From JAGVSR01 sp963786675 (lineage in GTDB: Bacteria; Pseudomonadota; Alphaproteobacteria; Rhizobiales; Hyphomicrobiaceae): DNA of 64,000 nucleotides. The number at the start of each line of letters is the position of its first letter. Position 1 is the stretch's first letter. This document shows, in pieces, positions 1 through 9,277 of this stretch. The notes beneath the pieces were generated by a model. That model did no database searches, was not told the origin of the DNA, and saw only the letters and a program-made list of their open reading frames with translations. The DNA lies in NCBI GenBank assembly GCA_963786675.1, contig CAWAZY010000002.1:186001-250000 (forward strand), given 5' to 3'. Made by a program: the position numbers and the translations under genes.

Positions 1-91
1 CTAGCCGCAGCAGCGCGGCCTGCACCGGCATCAGCGGCAGGGTCAGTCCCAGAAAGCTCCCCAGTACGCCTGTGGCGCGCAGCCGTCCCAT
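1..91 (-). CDS. Lysophospholipid acyltransferase (PlsC-like), N-terminus only
   Basis: Partial gene running off the left edge of the window; about 30 codons are visible. They start at the ATG at 89-91, only 7 bases after the rimI stop, so the gene is probably the last visible member of a tsaB-rimI-plsC operon. The visible peptide begins MGRLRATGVLGSFLGL and continues into a hydrophobic stretch ending in PLMPVQAALLRL. This resembles the N-terminal membrane helix of 1-acylglycerol-3-phosphate acyltransferases, which often follow rimI in Rhizobiales. The acyltransferase catalytic HX4D motif would lie outside the window, so the assignment rests on this leader and on position. Confidence 0.5.
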   Translation of the reverse strand, partial: MGRLRATGVLGSFLGLTLPLMPVQAALLRL

Positions 92-98
92 CGATGAT

Positions 99-593
99 CT
101 ATGCAGGTGCTATGGCCCGGGCCATCATGATGGCATCCACGGCAGGGCCGGCGGGCCGGGCGTAATACGCCTTGCGGGTGCCGACCTGCGTGAAGCCGAG
201 CGACTGATACAACCCAAGTGCAGCGGCATTGTCGGCGGCCACTTCGAGAAAGACACGTTGGGCTTCCGCCCGCTGAAGTGCACGGATCAGTCCATCGACC
301 AGCAGCCGGCCAATGCCCAGCCGCTGACAATCAGGGTGCACGCCGATGGTGAGGATTTCCGCTTCGTCGCCGGCCAGTTGGCCGAGGATGAAACCGACGA
401 CATTCCGGGGCTGCGCGAGCGTGGCGACAAACGCCGTTCCCGCGGGATGATTGAGGAGGCCGCGCAGGCTGTCGCTGTCCCACGGCGGATCGAACAAACG
501 GGCATGCAGGGCGGCAATGTCATCGGCGCGTTCAACACCGGCCCACAGCAGGCTCAAGCGCTTTTCTTCGCTGGCGGGTGCAGATTCTGTCAT
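99..593 (-). CDS. rimI: RimI-type GNAT N-acetyltransferase
   Basis: 164-residue single-domain GNAT protein, the usual length for RimI, which acetylates the N-terminal alanine of ribosomal protein S18 using acetyl-CoA. The acetyl-CoA pyrophosphate-binding motif Q-R-L-G-I-G starts near residue 90. The conserved asparagine and the GLYQSLGF segment follow at about residues 122-134. The start codon overlaps the tsaB stop by 4 bases (ATGA), indicating translational coupling. The tsaB-rimI pairing is common in bacteria and is the main reason for choosing RimI over a generic GNAT. The true substrate is not visible from sequence. Confidence 0.88.
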   Translation of the reverse strand: MTESAPASEEKRLSLLWAGVERADDIAALHARLFDPPWDSDSLRGLLNHPAGTAFVATLAQPRNVVGFILGQLAGDEAEILTIGVHPDCQRLGIGRLLVDGLIRALQRAEAQRVFLEVAADNAAALGLYQSLGFTQVGTRKAYYARPAGPAVDAIMMARAIAPA

Positions 594-1291
594 GGAACGG
601 CCCTCGGCAATGATTTGCCTTCCTGCGGCTTGGCGTCAGGCGGTCGCAAATAGAGCGGTTCGACCGGCACAGACGAGGGGGCGCGCATCATGGCAGGGAT
701 GAGTGCCGCAGCCATGTCCGGCCAAATCGCGCCGTTATGCAGCCGTGCTGGCTGACCGGCGTTCTGGAGCAGATCGCACACTGGGGCAGCCGCCGAACCA
801 CAAACAAGCAACCGCCGGCCTTGGCCCAGTGCCACGACGTCTGCGTCGGCGGCAATGGCCGGCGCGGTGAGGGGCACGCGCGTCGCGCCATTGAATAGCT
901 GCACGTAAACTTCACCACGCCGGGCATCCATGACGACCAGCACGTCTTCACCGGCTTCCGGCGTCAAACCGGAATGCAGCGCGATAGCTTCGAGACTGGA
1001 GAAAATGACAATCGGCGTGCCCAGCGACAGGCTCAAAGCGCGCGCCGCGGCAATGGCAATGCGCGACCCCGTGAACGACCCCGGCCCGACAGTCACGGCA
1101 ATCCGGTCGAGCGCAGGTATGGAAAGGCCAGCTTCAGCGAGCAGAGATCCGATGAGCGGCAACAGACGTTCCGCTTGCCCCGTGGCCATCGGATCAGTGC
1201 GCGCGACGACGCGCGCGGAAGGCCGCCCCAGGTCCCGGCCCACGGCGACACTCAACGCGCCAAAGCACGTATCGAGCCCCAGCACATTCAT
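590..1291 (-). CDS. tsaB: tRNA t6A biosynthesis protein TsaB
   Basis: 233-residue ASKHA-fold protein. TsaB pairs with TsaD and TsaE in the complex that transfers the threonylcarbamoyl group to A37 of ANN-decoding tRNAs. The N-terminus MNVLGLDTCFGALSVAV is the first ATPase-fold strand pair, and the TVGPGSFTGSRI segment near residues 66-78 is the family hallmark. TsaB lacks the metal-binding histidines of TsaD, and none are visible here. It is followed by rimI with a 4-base overlap. Its partner tsaD is also in this window at 58.9 kb, in a different operon. Confidence 0.92.
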   Translation of the reverse strand: MNVLGLDTCFGALSVAVGRDLGRPSARVVARTDPMATGQAERLLPLIGSLLAEAGLSIPALDRIAVTVGPGSFTGSRIAIAAARALSLSLGTPIVIFSSLEAIALHSGLTPEAGEDVLVVMDARRGEVYVQLFNGATRVPLTAPAIAADADVVALGQGRRLLVCGSAAAPVCDLLQNAGQPARLHNGAIWPDMAAALIPAMMRAPSSVPVEPLYLRPPDAKPQEGKSLPRAVP

Positions 1292-1364
1292 AATGCTGAG
1301 CGTACACGCTGTTCATGACGGTTTGCCAGCCCAAATCGTCGCCTGCCGGGAGTCGATGCTGCCC

Positions 1365-1955
1365 TTACGTGATGCTGGCAATTTCGTCGAAATTGAATCG
1401 CGGCGACCTGGGATAGAGGCCGGCGGGATCGCCATAACCCAGGTTGCAGAGAAAGTTTGATTTTACTGTCGTGCCTGCAAAGAAGGCAGCATCGACGCCA
1501 GCGTTGTCGAAACCGGACATGGGACCGCAATCCAACCCCAGAGCGCGTGCGGCCAGGATGAAGTAGCCGCCCTGCAACGTGCCGTTGCGGAACGCGGAGC
1601 TGGCGATGAAATCCGGTTTGCCGGCAAACCAGCTGCGGGCGTCCGCATGCGGATAGAGCCGGGGCAGATGCTCGTAGAATTCCATATCGTGGCCGATGAT
1701 GGCGGTGGCCGGGGCAGACATGGTCTGGTCGATGTTGCCTTCCATAAGCAGCGGCTTGAGCTTGGCCTTGGCCTCAGGCGACGTGACGAACACGATCCGC
1801 ACCGGGCTACAGTTTGCACTCGTCGGCGCCCAGCGCATCAGCGTCACAAGCTCACGCAGAAGAGCATCCGGCACCTCCTGCTTGCGCCATGTCGTGTACG
1901 TGCGTGCCTCTGTGAAGAGCTGAGCGAGGGCGGCGGTGTCGAGGCGTTCTGACAT
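1365..1955 (-). CDS. Nitroreductase family protein, RutE/malonic semialdehyde reductase type
   Basis: 196-residue FMN-dependent nitroreductase-fold enzyme. Segments matching the RutE subfamily include WAPTSANCSPVRIVFV near residue 43, RNGTLQGGYFILAARALGLD, CGPMSGFDNAGVD and NFLCNLGYGDPAGLYPR. RutE reduces malonic semialdehyde to 3-hydroxypropionate in pyrimidine degradation, but many homologues occur outside rut operons. No rut genes lie nearby, so the substrate here is open. It sits between nfuA and tsaB on the same strand, separated from nfuA by a strong terminator, so it probably has its own promoter in the short gap at 1956-2010. Confidence 0.85.
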   Translation of the reverse strand: MSERLDTAALAQLFTEARTYTTWRKQEVPDALLRELVTLMRWAPTSANCSPVRIVFVTSPEAKAKLKPLLMEGNIDQTMSAPATAIIGHDMEFYEHLPRLYPHADARSWFAGKPDFIASSAFRNGTLQGGYFILAARALGLDCGPMSGFDNAGVDAAFFAGTTVKSNFLCNLGYGDPAGLYPRSPRFNFDEIASIT

Positions 1956-2010
1956 GAATTTCTCCTGCGGAAGGCGCGGATAGAGCCGGCTTCACCGATC
2001 CATTCAAACA

Positions 2011-2037
2011 GAAACCCCGCAGCGGGCTGCGGGGTTC
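2011..2037 (-). terminator. Rho-independent terminator after nfuA
   Basis: Near-perfect 10-11 bp inverted repeat (AACCCCGCAG with CTGCGGGGTT) around a short GC loop. On the minus strand it is followed by a T-rich stretch (TTTCTGTTT). It lies 35 bases past the nfuA stop, in the correct orientation to end that transcript. Confidence 0.75.
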
Positions 2038-2071
2038 CGGTTGAAATAGCCTTGCTTCTCGAAACGGACGA

Positions 2072-2623
2072 TCAGGCCGCTTGGACTTCTTGAACATCCG
2101 GGCAAAAGTGCCGCAAAAGATTTTCGATGCCATGGCGCAGGGTGGCCGTGGAACTGGGGCAACCCGAGCACGCGCCGCGCATATGCAGGTAGACGACGCC
2201 TTCGCGGAAGCCCGCAAAGGTAATGTCGCCGCCATCCTGCGCGACGGCGGGCCGAACCCGCGTCTCGAGTAGTTCCTTGATCGTTGCCACCGTCTCCGCA
2301 TCGGCAGGATCGAAATTCTCGTCCACCGATTCGTCATTGGCGCCATCGGCTGCCGCAGCACCCGACATGAAGTGATCCATGATGGCACCCAGAACCATAG
2401 GTTTCAGGTGCTGCCATTCGGAGTCCGACTTGGTGACGGAAATGAAGTCCGAGCCCAGGAACACGCCGCTCACGCCGTCGATTTCAAACAGCCGGCTCGC
2501 CAGCGGAGACCCCTCCGCTTCGGACTTGGACCGGTACTCGGCGGTGCCCGCGGTCAGGACGGGCTTGCCGGGGATGAACTTCAGCGTCACCGGGTTGGGC
2601 GTTGCTTCGGTCTGGATAAACAT
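2072..2623 (-). CDS. nfuA: NfuA/NFU1-type iron-sulphur cluster carrier
   Basis: 183 residues with two domains in the order of mitochondrial NFU1: an N-terminal Nfu_N domain (about 1-87, MFIQTEATPNPVTLKFIPGK start) and a C-terminal NifU-like domain (about 107-175). The cluster-binding cysteines are C152 and C155 in ACSGCPSS. Such proteins accept a [4Fe-4S] cluster from the scaffold and deliver it to client enzymes. An Irr-box-like palindrome lies about 50 bases upstream of the ATG, which would fit iron control. A hairpin terminator closes the unit. Family assignment is firm; client proteins are unknown. Confidence 0.93.
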   Translation of the reverse strand: MFIQTEATPNPVTLKFIPGKPVLTAGTAEYRSKSEAEGSPLASRLFEIDGVSGVFLGSDFISVTKSDSEWQHLKPMVLGAIMDHFMSGAAAADGANDESVDENFDPADAETVATIKELLETRVRPAVAQDGGDITFAGFREGVVYLHMRGACSGCPSSTATLRHGIENLLRHFCPDVQEVQAA

Positions 2624-2671
2624 GTGCGTTGCCTTTGCTCAGCCACCGCGCATCGCGCTGGCGGGCCTAAA

Positions 2672-2688
2672 ATTAGAATTATTCCAAA
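2672..2688. promoter_or_regulatory. Irr-box (ICE)-like palindrome upstream of nfuA
   Basis: The sequence TTAGAA-TTA-TTCCAA fits the core TTnGAA-N3-TTCnAA of the iron control element bound by Irr in Rhizobiales. It sits about 50 bp upstream of the nfuA ATG in an AT-rich patch of an otherwise GC-rich region, where an operator overlapping the promoter would be expected. Match made by eye; no scoring matrix was run. Confidence 0.5.
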
Positions 2689-2781
2689 ACATAGGCCAGT
2701 CGGCGCCAAAAGTCGAGAGCCACGGCCCGTCTGGAGGCCGGACAGCCCACTTTTTCCGCAACCTGGACCGGTCCCCACCGT

Positions 2782-3291
2782 TCACGCCAAGGTGAGAATA
2801 TCTTCCAAGGCCAGATTTCCAGGAACAATAGTGATGGGAATCGGGAAAGTGCCAGCCACCTTGCCCGTGGCCAGCAACGACACCAGCGGCCCCGGTCCCT
2901 TGGCATCGGGGGATGCGCCCAGCACCAGAATGGCGATGTCCTCGTCCTCCTCGATCAGCTGCATCAGCGCCTCGGGCGGATTGCCTTCGCGGATCACCTC
3001 TTCGACGGGGATGTTTTCAAAACCGACATTGTGCAGCTTGCGCCGGAAAAGGCGGAACAGGGCGCGGGCCTTGTTGGTCTCTTCTTCCAGTTGCACCTGC
3101 CGGACGCCAACCCAGTGCTGAAACTCCTGCGGCTGCACCACATAGAACATCACCAGCGAACCTGACGAATGCAGGATGCGGCTGGCGGCGTAGTACAGCG
3201 CGCTTTCCACTTCCTCGCTGTCGTCGACCACGAGGAGAAACTTGCGGGCATGTCCAGCTTCGAACGAGCGGCGTTTTTTGGTCGTTGGCAT
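2782..3291 (-). CDS. Universal stress protein (UspA family)
   Basis: 169 residues from the ATG at 3289-3291 (start MPTTKKRRSFEAG); the frame is open further upstream but conservation should begin here. The UspA fold shows as KFLLVVDDSEEVESALYYAA, with a first strand ending in a conserved aspartate, and a C-terminal LGASPDAKGPGPLVS segment. That segment resembles the ATP-binding loop G-2X-G-9X-G(S/T) only loosely, so ATP binding is uncertain. It lies between trpS and nfuA on the same strand, an arrangement common in Rhizobiales. Physiological role unknown beyond a general stress association. Confidence 0.82.
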   Translation of the reverse strand: MPTTKKRRSFEAGHARKFLLVVDDSEEVESALYYAASRILHSSGSLVMFYVVQPQEFQHWVGVRQVQLEEETNKARALFRLFRRKLHNVGFENIPVEEVIREGNPPEALMQLIEEDEDIAILVLGASPDAKGPGPLVSLLATGKVAGTFPIPITIVPGNLALEDILTLA

Positions 3292-3413
3292 GGCGCGGAT
3301 GGTTGCATGAAGCGGCAGTATCGGCAAAGCGGGAAATCGCGCCCTCCCCCGCCGGGAACCGGCGCGTATCGGAAGCAGCGGATCACCGCCGGAATTCTGA
3401 TTGAACGCACCCG

Positions 3414-4451
3414 CTATGAGCGCAGCAGACCCACCACGTCCTTCACTTCATCCATGATCGGCTTTGCGATGGCCCGGGCGCGCGACGCGCCGTCGGCCAG
3501 AACCCCGTCGATATAGGCCGTGTCGGCCGAGAGACGTTTGGCCTCCGCGCCGATCTTGCCCAGAATGTCGGTCGCCACTTCCGCCAACTCTTTCTTGAAA
3601 GCGGAGAATTGCTGCCCCCCGAAGTCGCCAAGCACCGCGTCCACGGACTTGCCCGTCAGGGCGGCGTAGATGCCAACCAGATTTTCCGCCTCGGGGCGGC
3701 CCTCGAAACCCTTGGCTTCACTGGGCAGCGGTTCGGGATCTGTTTTTGCCTTCTGGATCTTCCGGGCAACCGTATCGGCGTCGTCGGTCAGATTGATGCG
3801 CGAAAGATCCGACGGATCGGACTTGGACATTTTCTTCGTGCCATCCCGCAGGCTCATGACGCGCGTCGCCGGCCCGATGATGACCGGTTCGGGAAGCGGG
3901 AAGAACGTGCCGTCGATCAATCCGTGGGCTTCGATTTCAGCGCGATAATCGTTATTGAACTTTTGAGCGATGTCGCGGGCCAACTCCAGGTGCTGCTTCT
4001 GGTCGTCGCCGACAGGCACGTGGGTCGCGCGATAGACGAGAATGTCGGCCGCCATCAGGTCCGGGTAAGCATAGAGGCCGACGGATGCGTTCTCACGATC
4101 CTTGCCGGCCTTCTCCTTGAACTGCGTCATGCGATTAAGCCAACCCAGCCGCGCCACGCAGTTGAACACCCAGGCGAGCTCCGCATGCTCGGGTACCTGG
4201 CTTTGATTGAACAAGATGCTCTTGGTGGGATCGAGGCCCGCGGCGATGTAGGCCGCCGTCACGCCACGGATCGCCGCGCGCAGCTCGGCCGGATCCTGCC
4301 AGACGGTGATCGCATGCAGATCGACGACGCAATAGATGCACGCGTGCTCGTCCTGCATTTTGATCCAGTTCACCATCGCGCCCAGGTAGTTGCCCAGGTG
4401 GAGGCTGCCGGTCGGCTGCATGCCGGAAAAGACGCGCGTCTGGAATGTCAT
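3414..4451 (-). CDS. trpS: Tryptophanyl-tRNA synthetase
   Basis: Class Ic aminoacyl-tRNA synthetase, 345 residues from the ATG at 4449-4451 (MTFQTRVFSGMQPTG). The class I signature appears as HLGN at residues 18-21, and the KMSKS loop is intact at 207-211. The Rossmann segment with YAYPDLMAADILVY and the GDDQKQHLELARDIA helix are typical of TrpRS. The frame is open 18 codons further upstream, but that extension is not family-like. It lies between murJ and the UspA-type gene on the same strand, in a conserved alphaproteobacterial order. Confidence 0.96.
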   Translation of the reverse strand: MTFQTRVFSGMQPTGSLHLGNYLGAMVNWIKMQDEHACIYCVVDLHAITVWQDPAELRAAIRGVTAAYIAAGLDPTKSILFNQSQVPEHAELAWVFNCVARLGWLNRMTQFKEKAGKDRENASVGLYAYPDLMAADILVYRATHVPVGDDQKQHLELARDIAQKFNNDYRAEIEAHGLIDGTFFPLPEPVIIGPATRVMSLRDGTKKMSKSDPSDLSRINLTDDADTVARKIQKAKTDPEPLPSEAKGFEGRPEAENLVGIYAALTGKSVDAVLGDFGGQQFSAFKKELAEVATDILGKIGAEAKRLSADTAYIDGVLADGASRARAIAKPIMDEVKDVVGLLRS

Positions 4452-4536
4452 GGCTGTTTCCCTTGAACCGGCGCGGGTTATGGCGCGCGGACCGGCACGA
4501 CGCAAGCCCTGGGTTCGGTCCAGCCGCAGCCCAGCG

Positions 4537-6115
4537 CTACCGGCGCCCCAACCCTGCCTTGAGCTGGCGCAGTGTGGCCGCGCCGGTCACTTGCACCGCC
4601 ACGGCGTAGGCCAGCGTGCCGGCCCCGATCAGCACGGCAAGGGCGGAAAAACGGACCGCGGCCCCTTCAGCACCCGCCAGCCAGGGCTGCAGGCCGTAAG
4701 CGGCGGCAGCGAGAACCGCACCCATGATCAGCGCCGATATCACCGTGCGGGGCAGGACACGCCACAGCCGATCGTCGCCTGCGAAATGACCCGATGTCTT
4801 CAGGCCCCGGTAGAGCAACAGCGCGTTCATCCAGCCCCCGAGAGATGTGGCGACCGCGATGCCCAGATGGGGCATCCAGCCCAAATGCCGGAACAGGAAG
4901 AAGAGGGCCACCGAACCGATCGTGTTCGCGGTGAGGCTCCAGCCGGCGAACCGCATCGGCGTCTTGGTGTCCTGACGCGCAAAGTAGGCCGGCGAGAACA
5001 CTTTGATCAGCACAAAGGCCGGCAGGCCGAGCGCAAAGATGCGCAGCGCTTCCGCCGTGTAGGGCGTGTCGGCCGGCGTGAATGCCCCGCGCTCGAACAG
5101 GACGCGGACGATGTCGGTTGGAATGACGAAGAGCGCGACGGCCGCTGGGATCGTCAGCAGCATGGCGAATTCCAGCGACCGGTTCTGGCTGTCCATGACA
5201 GCGGCGGTATTGCCCGCGCGCAGATGGCGCGACACGTCCGGCAACAGCACAACGCCGATGGCGATGCCCACGATGGCAAGCGGCAGTTCGTACAGGCGAT
5301 CGGCATAATAGAGATGCGAAACCGCGCCGTCTTGCAGCGACGCGATCATGGTGCCGATGGCGATATTGACCTGCGTGATCCCGCCGGCGATGACGCCGGG
5401 CACGCCCAAGGTCAGCAGCCGCTTCATGTCGTCGGACCAGCGCGGGCGGCCGAGCTTCAGCGTCATGCCATTGCGCTTGAGGCCCCACATCAGCAGCCCC
5501 AAGCTGCAATAGACCGGCAACGAAAACGCCCCAGGCCTGGAGATAGCCCGCTTCAGCCTCGCCCCGGTAGCCAAGCCAGATCGACAGGATCATGGCTGCC
5601 ATCAGCGTGCCGTTGAGCAGGATCGACACCGCCGAGCTTTCGACGAACTTGCCCAGCGTGTTGAGAACCCCCGACATCAGCGCGACAAGCGACATGCACA
5701 GCAGATAGGGGAACGTGATTTGCGTGAGCCGGACGGCGAGTTCGAATTTTTCCGGCGTGTCGGCGAAGCCCGGCGCCATCAGATACATCAGCCAGGGCAT
5801 GCCGAGCATGGCCGCCGCCGACAATAGAACCAAAACGAAGGTCAATCCCGAAAGGGCTTCGGAGGCAAAGCCGCGCGCGGCCTGCGCGCCGTCGCCTTCG
5901 TATTTCGACGCGAACAGCGGCACGAAAGCGGAATTGAAGGCGCCTTCGCCGAACAGGCGCCGGAACAGGTTTGGAAACCGGAACGCGACATAGAACGCAT
6001 CCGCGACCGGCCCGGTCCCGAGCACGGCGGCGGCAAGAATGTCCCGAAGAAAACCAAAGACGCGACTCAGAAGCGTCAGGCTGCCGACAGTGGCGAAGGC
6101 GCGATACAGTTTCAT
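4537..6115 (-). pseudogene. murJ: Lipid II flippase MurJ (MviN), split by a one-base frameshift
   Basis: The gene reads as MurJ from the ATG at 6113-6115 for about 205 residues (MKLYRAFATVGSLTLLSRVFG, FRFPNLFRRLFGEGAFNSAF). It then leaves frame at the run of four C/G at 5497-5500. Dropping one base there joins QAWGVFVAGLLQLG directly to LLMWGLKRNGMTLKLG, and the second frame continues as MurJ to the stop at 4537. The joined product is about 525 residues, the usual length, with many membrane helices. MurJ flips lipid II across the inner membrane and is normally essential. A sequencing or assembly error is therefore more likely than gene loss, but a real mutation cannot be excluded here. The original frame happens to stay open to 4667, which hides the break. 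The gene lies directly after glnD. Confidence 0.88.
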
Positions 6116-6221
6116 GGGAGTCGACGCCTATCGGGGTTCGCAATGTTGGGCAAGCTGGTGCGGCGGCTCTCCCACAGCTTGGACGATCCGGCGTTGCGAA
6201 ATAGCCAAATCCGGACTTCGC

Positions 6222-8996
6222 TCATGCTGTCGTGTCCGCAGGATCGTCGCCGTCCAGAACAGCCGTCAACCGTTCGCGAATGCTCTTGCGCCGCGCATCG
6301 CCCTCGATCTTCTTGCCGGTCAGATCGGTGACGTAGAACACGTCGACAGCCTTCTCGCCGAAGGTCGTGATGTGCGCAGACGCGATATCCAGGTTCAAAT
6401 CGGACAGGTTGCTGGTCAGCTCATACAAGAGGCCATTCCGGTCGCGGCCGGTGACCTCCAGAACCGTGAAGCGATCGGACAGTTCGTTGTCGATGACCAC
6501 TTCCGGCGCCACCGTGAACGCGGCGATTCGGCTTGGTGTCGGGCGGCGCTGCTCAAGAAGCGTGTTCAGCCGTACCTCCCCCTTCAATAGCCGGTCGATC
6601 GTATCGGCGATCCTGCGCGCGCGGCGCTCCTCGTCCTCGTCCTGTTGAAATTCGCGGGCCAGCAGGAAGGTATCGAGCGCGAAACCGTCGCGCGTGGTGG
6701 TGATGTGGGCTCCGAGAATATTGGCCCCATTGGCGGCACAGGCTCCCGCGAACAGGGCCAGCAGCCGTGGATGATTGGGTGCGAAGACGGTAAGCTCGGT
6801 GACTGCGGTGAAGGCATCCGTCGTGGCGTCGGCGACGAGCTTGCGGCCTTCGTCCTCCGCCCGGCGCACGAGACGCGCATGATAGGCCTGCTTGGCCGTA
6901 TCCGTCCTCAGCCAGTAATCCGGATAGTGCCGGTCCATGAACTGGTCCACTTCCGCGCGCGACCAATCCTTCAGTTCGGCGGCGAGCTGCTCGCGCGCCT
7001 CCTCGATCCGCTGGCGGCGCTCCACCTGCGTATGACCGCCCGCCACCAGCGGCTCCGTCTCGTAGTAGAGCGTGCGCAGGAGCTGGCCCTTCCAGCCGTT
7101 CCACACGCCGGGACCAACGGCACGAATGTCGGCGACCGTCAGAAGCATCAAGAGCTTCAGGCGTTCGGGGCTCTGCACGATATCGGCGAAATCGCGCGCA
7201 GTCTTGGGATCGGAGATATCCCGGCTCTGGGCGATGTTGCTCATGGTCAGGTGCTGTTCGATCAGCCAGGCCACGAGTTCCGTTTCCGAGGCCGAAAGAC
7301 CGAGCCTCGGGCACAGCCGTCGGGCGATCTGCGCGCCGACGATGGAATGATCCTCGGGACGGCCCTTGCCGATGTCGTGCAGGAACGCCGCCACATACAG
7401 CGCGCGACGGTTCTGGATCGACTTGATGATGCGGCTCGACAGCGGCACCTCGGCCTTCGCGTCGCCATGCTCGATATCCGACAGCATGCCGACGGTGCGC
7501 AGGAGATGCTCGTCCACGGTATAATGATGGTACATGTTGAACTGCATCATCGCCACGACGTGGCCGAAGTCGGGGATGAACCGTCCCAGTACGCCCGCCT
7601 CGTTCATGCGCCGCAGCGTCGTTTCCGGACTGGTGGGCGCGGTCAGCAGTTGCAGGAAAATCCGGTTGGCGTCCGGGTCATCGCGCAGGTTGTCGTCGAT
7701 CAGGCGCAGCGATTGACGCAAGAGGCGGATCGCATCCGGGTGCAGAAACGCGTCCGTGTGTTCGGCTTGCGCAAAGAAGCGGATCAGATTGACGGGATCA
7801 CGCTTAAAGACGTCGCGGTCGGCAACATTCAAGCGATCGTTCTCGATGCGGAAATCCGTGGTCTGCCGCACCTGCCGGCGCACTTTCCAGGTCGTCCGGC
7901 CAAGCAGGGCCGCCAGCCCCGGCGCGGTTTTGGCCTGCTGCATTTCCAATGCGGCGCACAGGATCGTCGACAGATCGCCAACCGCCTTGGTGACGAGGAA
8001 GTAGTGCTTCATGAAGCGTTCGACGGCCCGCTGGCCGACCTGCGACCGGTAGCCGAGGCGTTCGGCCATCTGCGGCTGAAGCTCGAACGTCAGACGCTCT
8101 TCGGCGCGGCCTGTCATGAAATGGAGATGGCAGCGGACGCTCCACAGGAAATCTTCCGACCGGCGGAACGTATGGTACTCCTCGGGCGTGAAGATTTTGG
8201 CTTCGACGGTGGTCGGCCCCACCTCGTGGCCGTACAGATACTTCGACAGCCAATGCAGCGTGTGAAGATCGCGCAGCCCGCCCTTGCCATCCTTGACGTT
8301 GGGCTCGACCTTGTAGCGGCTCTCCCCCGAACGGCGGTGGCGATCGTCGCGCTCGGCCATCTTCGCATCGATGAATGTGCGCGCGGTGCCGGCATGGACT
8401 TCGCTGCGCAGCCGATCGGACAGTTCCTGGAACAGTTGCGCGTCACCATGCACGAGCCAGATATCCAAGAGCGCCGTACGGATCGTCATATCCTGAACGG
8501 CCATCTTCAGGCATTGATCGACCGTGCGCGTGGCATGCCCGACCTTGAAGCCGAGATCCCACAACATATAGAGCATGTATTCCGCGACGCTCTCGCCCCA
8601 CGGCGTTTGCTTGTAGGGCAAGAGGAACAGGATATCGATATCCGAACCGGGTGCCAGCAGCCCCCGCCCATAGCCGCCGGTTGCCACCAGGGCCATGCGC
8701 TCGGCGTCGGAGGGATTGGTGGCGCGATAGACGTGCGCGGCCGTATAGTCGTAGAGCAGCGCGATCAGCTCATCCTGAAACCGGGCGAGGCCGTGCGCGC
8801 ACTTGCGCCCCTTGCCGTCGGCTTCCAGTTGCGCACGCGCTTCAGTGCGTGCGGATTTAACCAGCGCCTTGCACCGGTCGAGAATGGCCGGACGGGCATC
8901 GCTCGCCGATCCGTGGGCATTGAACAACGCCGTCAGTTCGACCCGAAGCTCCATCGGATCGAAATAGGGGGCGGCACGAAAAGACGGCTTATCCAT
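6222..8996 (-). CDS. glnD: Bifunctional uridylyltransferase/uridylyl-removing enzyme GlnD
   Basis: 924 residues from the ATG at 8994-8996 (MDKPSFRAAPYFDP); the frame is open about 50 codons upstream without family-like sequence. Domain order: nucleotidyltransferase with GSDIDILFL (G117, S118, D119, D121), helical GlnD linker, HD phosphohydrolase with FLHDIGKGRPEDHS near residue 490, and two C-terminal ACT domains (about 735-810 and 850-920, NGANILGAHI and LYELTSNLSDLNLDIASAHI). GlnD adds or removes UMP on PII proteins according to glutamine level and so sets nitrogen status. It is followed by murJ on the same strand. Confidence 0.97.
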   Translation of the reverse strand: MDKPSFRAAPYFDPMELRVELTALFNAHGSASDARPAILDRCKALVKSARTEARAQLEADGKGRKCAHGLARFQDELIALLYDYTAAHVYRATNPSDAERMALVATGGYGRGLLAPGSDIDILFLLPYKQTPWGESVAEYMLYMLWDLGFKVGHATRTVDQCLKMAVQDMTIRTALLDIWLVHGDAQLFQELSDRLRSEVHAGTARTFIDAKMAERDDRHRRSGESRYKVEPNVKDGKGGLRDLHTLHWLSKYLYGHEVGPTTVEAKIFTPEEYHTFRRSEDFLWSVRCHLHFMTGRAEERLTFELQPQMAERLGYRSQVGQRAVERFMKHYFLVTKAVGDLSTILCAALEMQQAKTAPGLAALLGRTTWKVRRQVRQTTDFRIENDRLNVADRDVFKRDPVNLIRFFAQAEHTDAFLHPDAIRLLRQSLRLIDDNLRDDPDANRIFLQLLTAPTSPETTLRRMNEAGVLGRFIPDFGHVVAMMQFNMYHHYTVDEHLLRTVGMLSDIEHGDAKAEVPLSSRIIKSIQNRRALYVAAFLHDIGKGRPEDHSIVGAQIARRLCPRLGLSASETELVAWLIEQHLTMSNIAQSRDISDPKTARDFADIVQSPERLKLLMLLTVADIRAVGPGVWNGWKGQLLRTLYYETEPLVAGGHTQVERRQRIEEAREQLAAELKDWSRAEVDQFMDRHYPDYWLRTDTAKQAYHARLVRRAEDEGRKLVADATTDAFTAVTELTVFAPNHPRLLALFAGACAANGANILGAHITTTRDGFALDTFLLAREFQQDEDEERRARRIADTIDRLLKGEVRLNTLLEQRRPTPSRIAAFTVAPEVVIDNELSDRFTVLEVTGRDRNGLLYELTSNLSDLNLDIASAHITTFGEKAVDVFYVTDLTGKKIEGDARRKSIRERLTAVLDGDDPADTTA

Positions 8997-9277
8997 TGTC
9001 TCCGATGCCGGCCAGGGGCCGGCCCAACGTGCGTGACATTCCCGCGTGATGCGGTGCCTGAAGCGGCCGGAAGGGCCGCGCGGCAACTTAGCTGCTTTGC
9101 CGCCGGAACGGGAGGGTTCTGGCTTGCGGCGCATTCCCGCTTTATGCACGGCCCGGTTTCATGCAGAAAGATCCGCACAAAGGTTAGGCAACCGGCGAGT
9201 GCCGGTGCAGGCACCGACCCGGAATTGGCCGCCTCCAGCCCCGCGACGGGCCCACGGGTAAGGAACGTGTTGGAGCG

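Noticed and set aside
4667..5500. C-terminal half of the 482-residue frame starting at the murJ ATG
   Set aside because: After about residue 205 it is Arg/His-rich nonsense, while a different frame carries the MurJ helices. It is out-of-frame read-through past a one-base insertion, not a novel protein.
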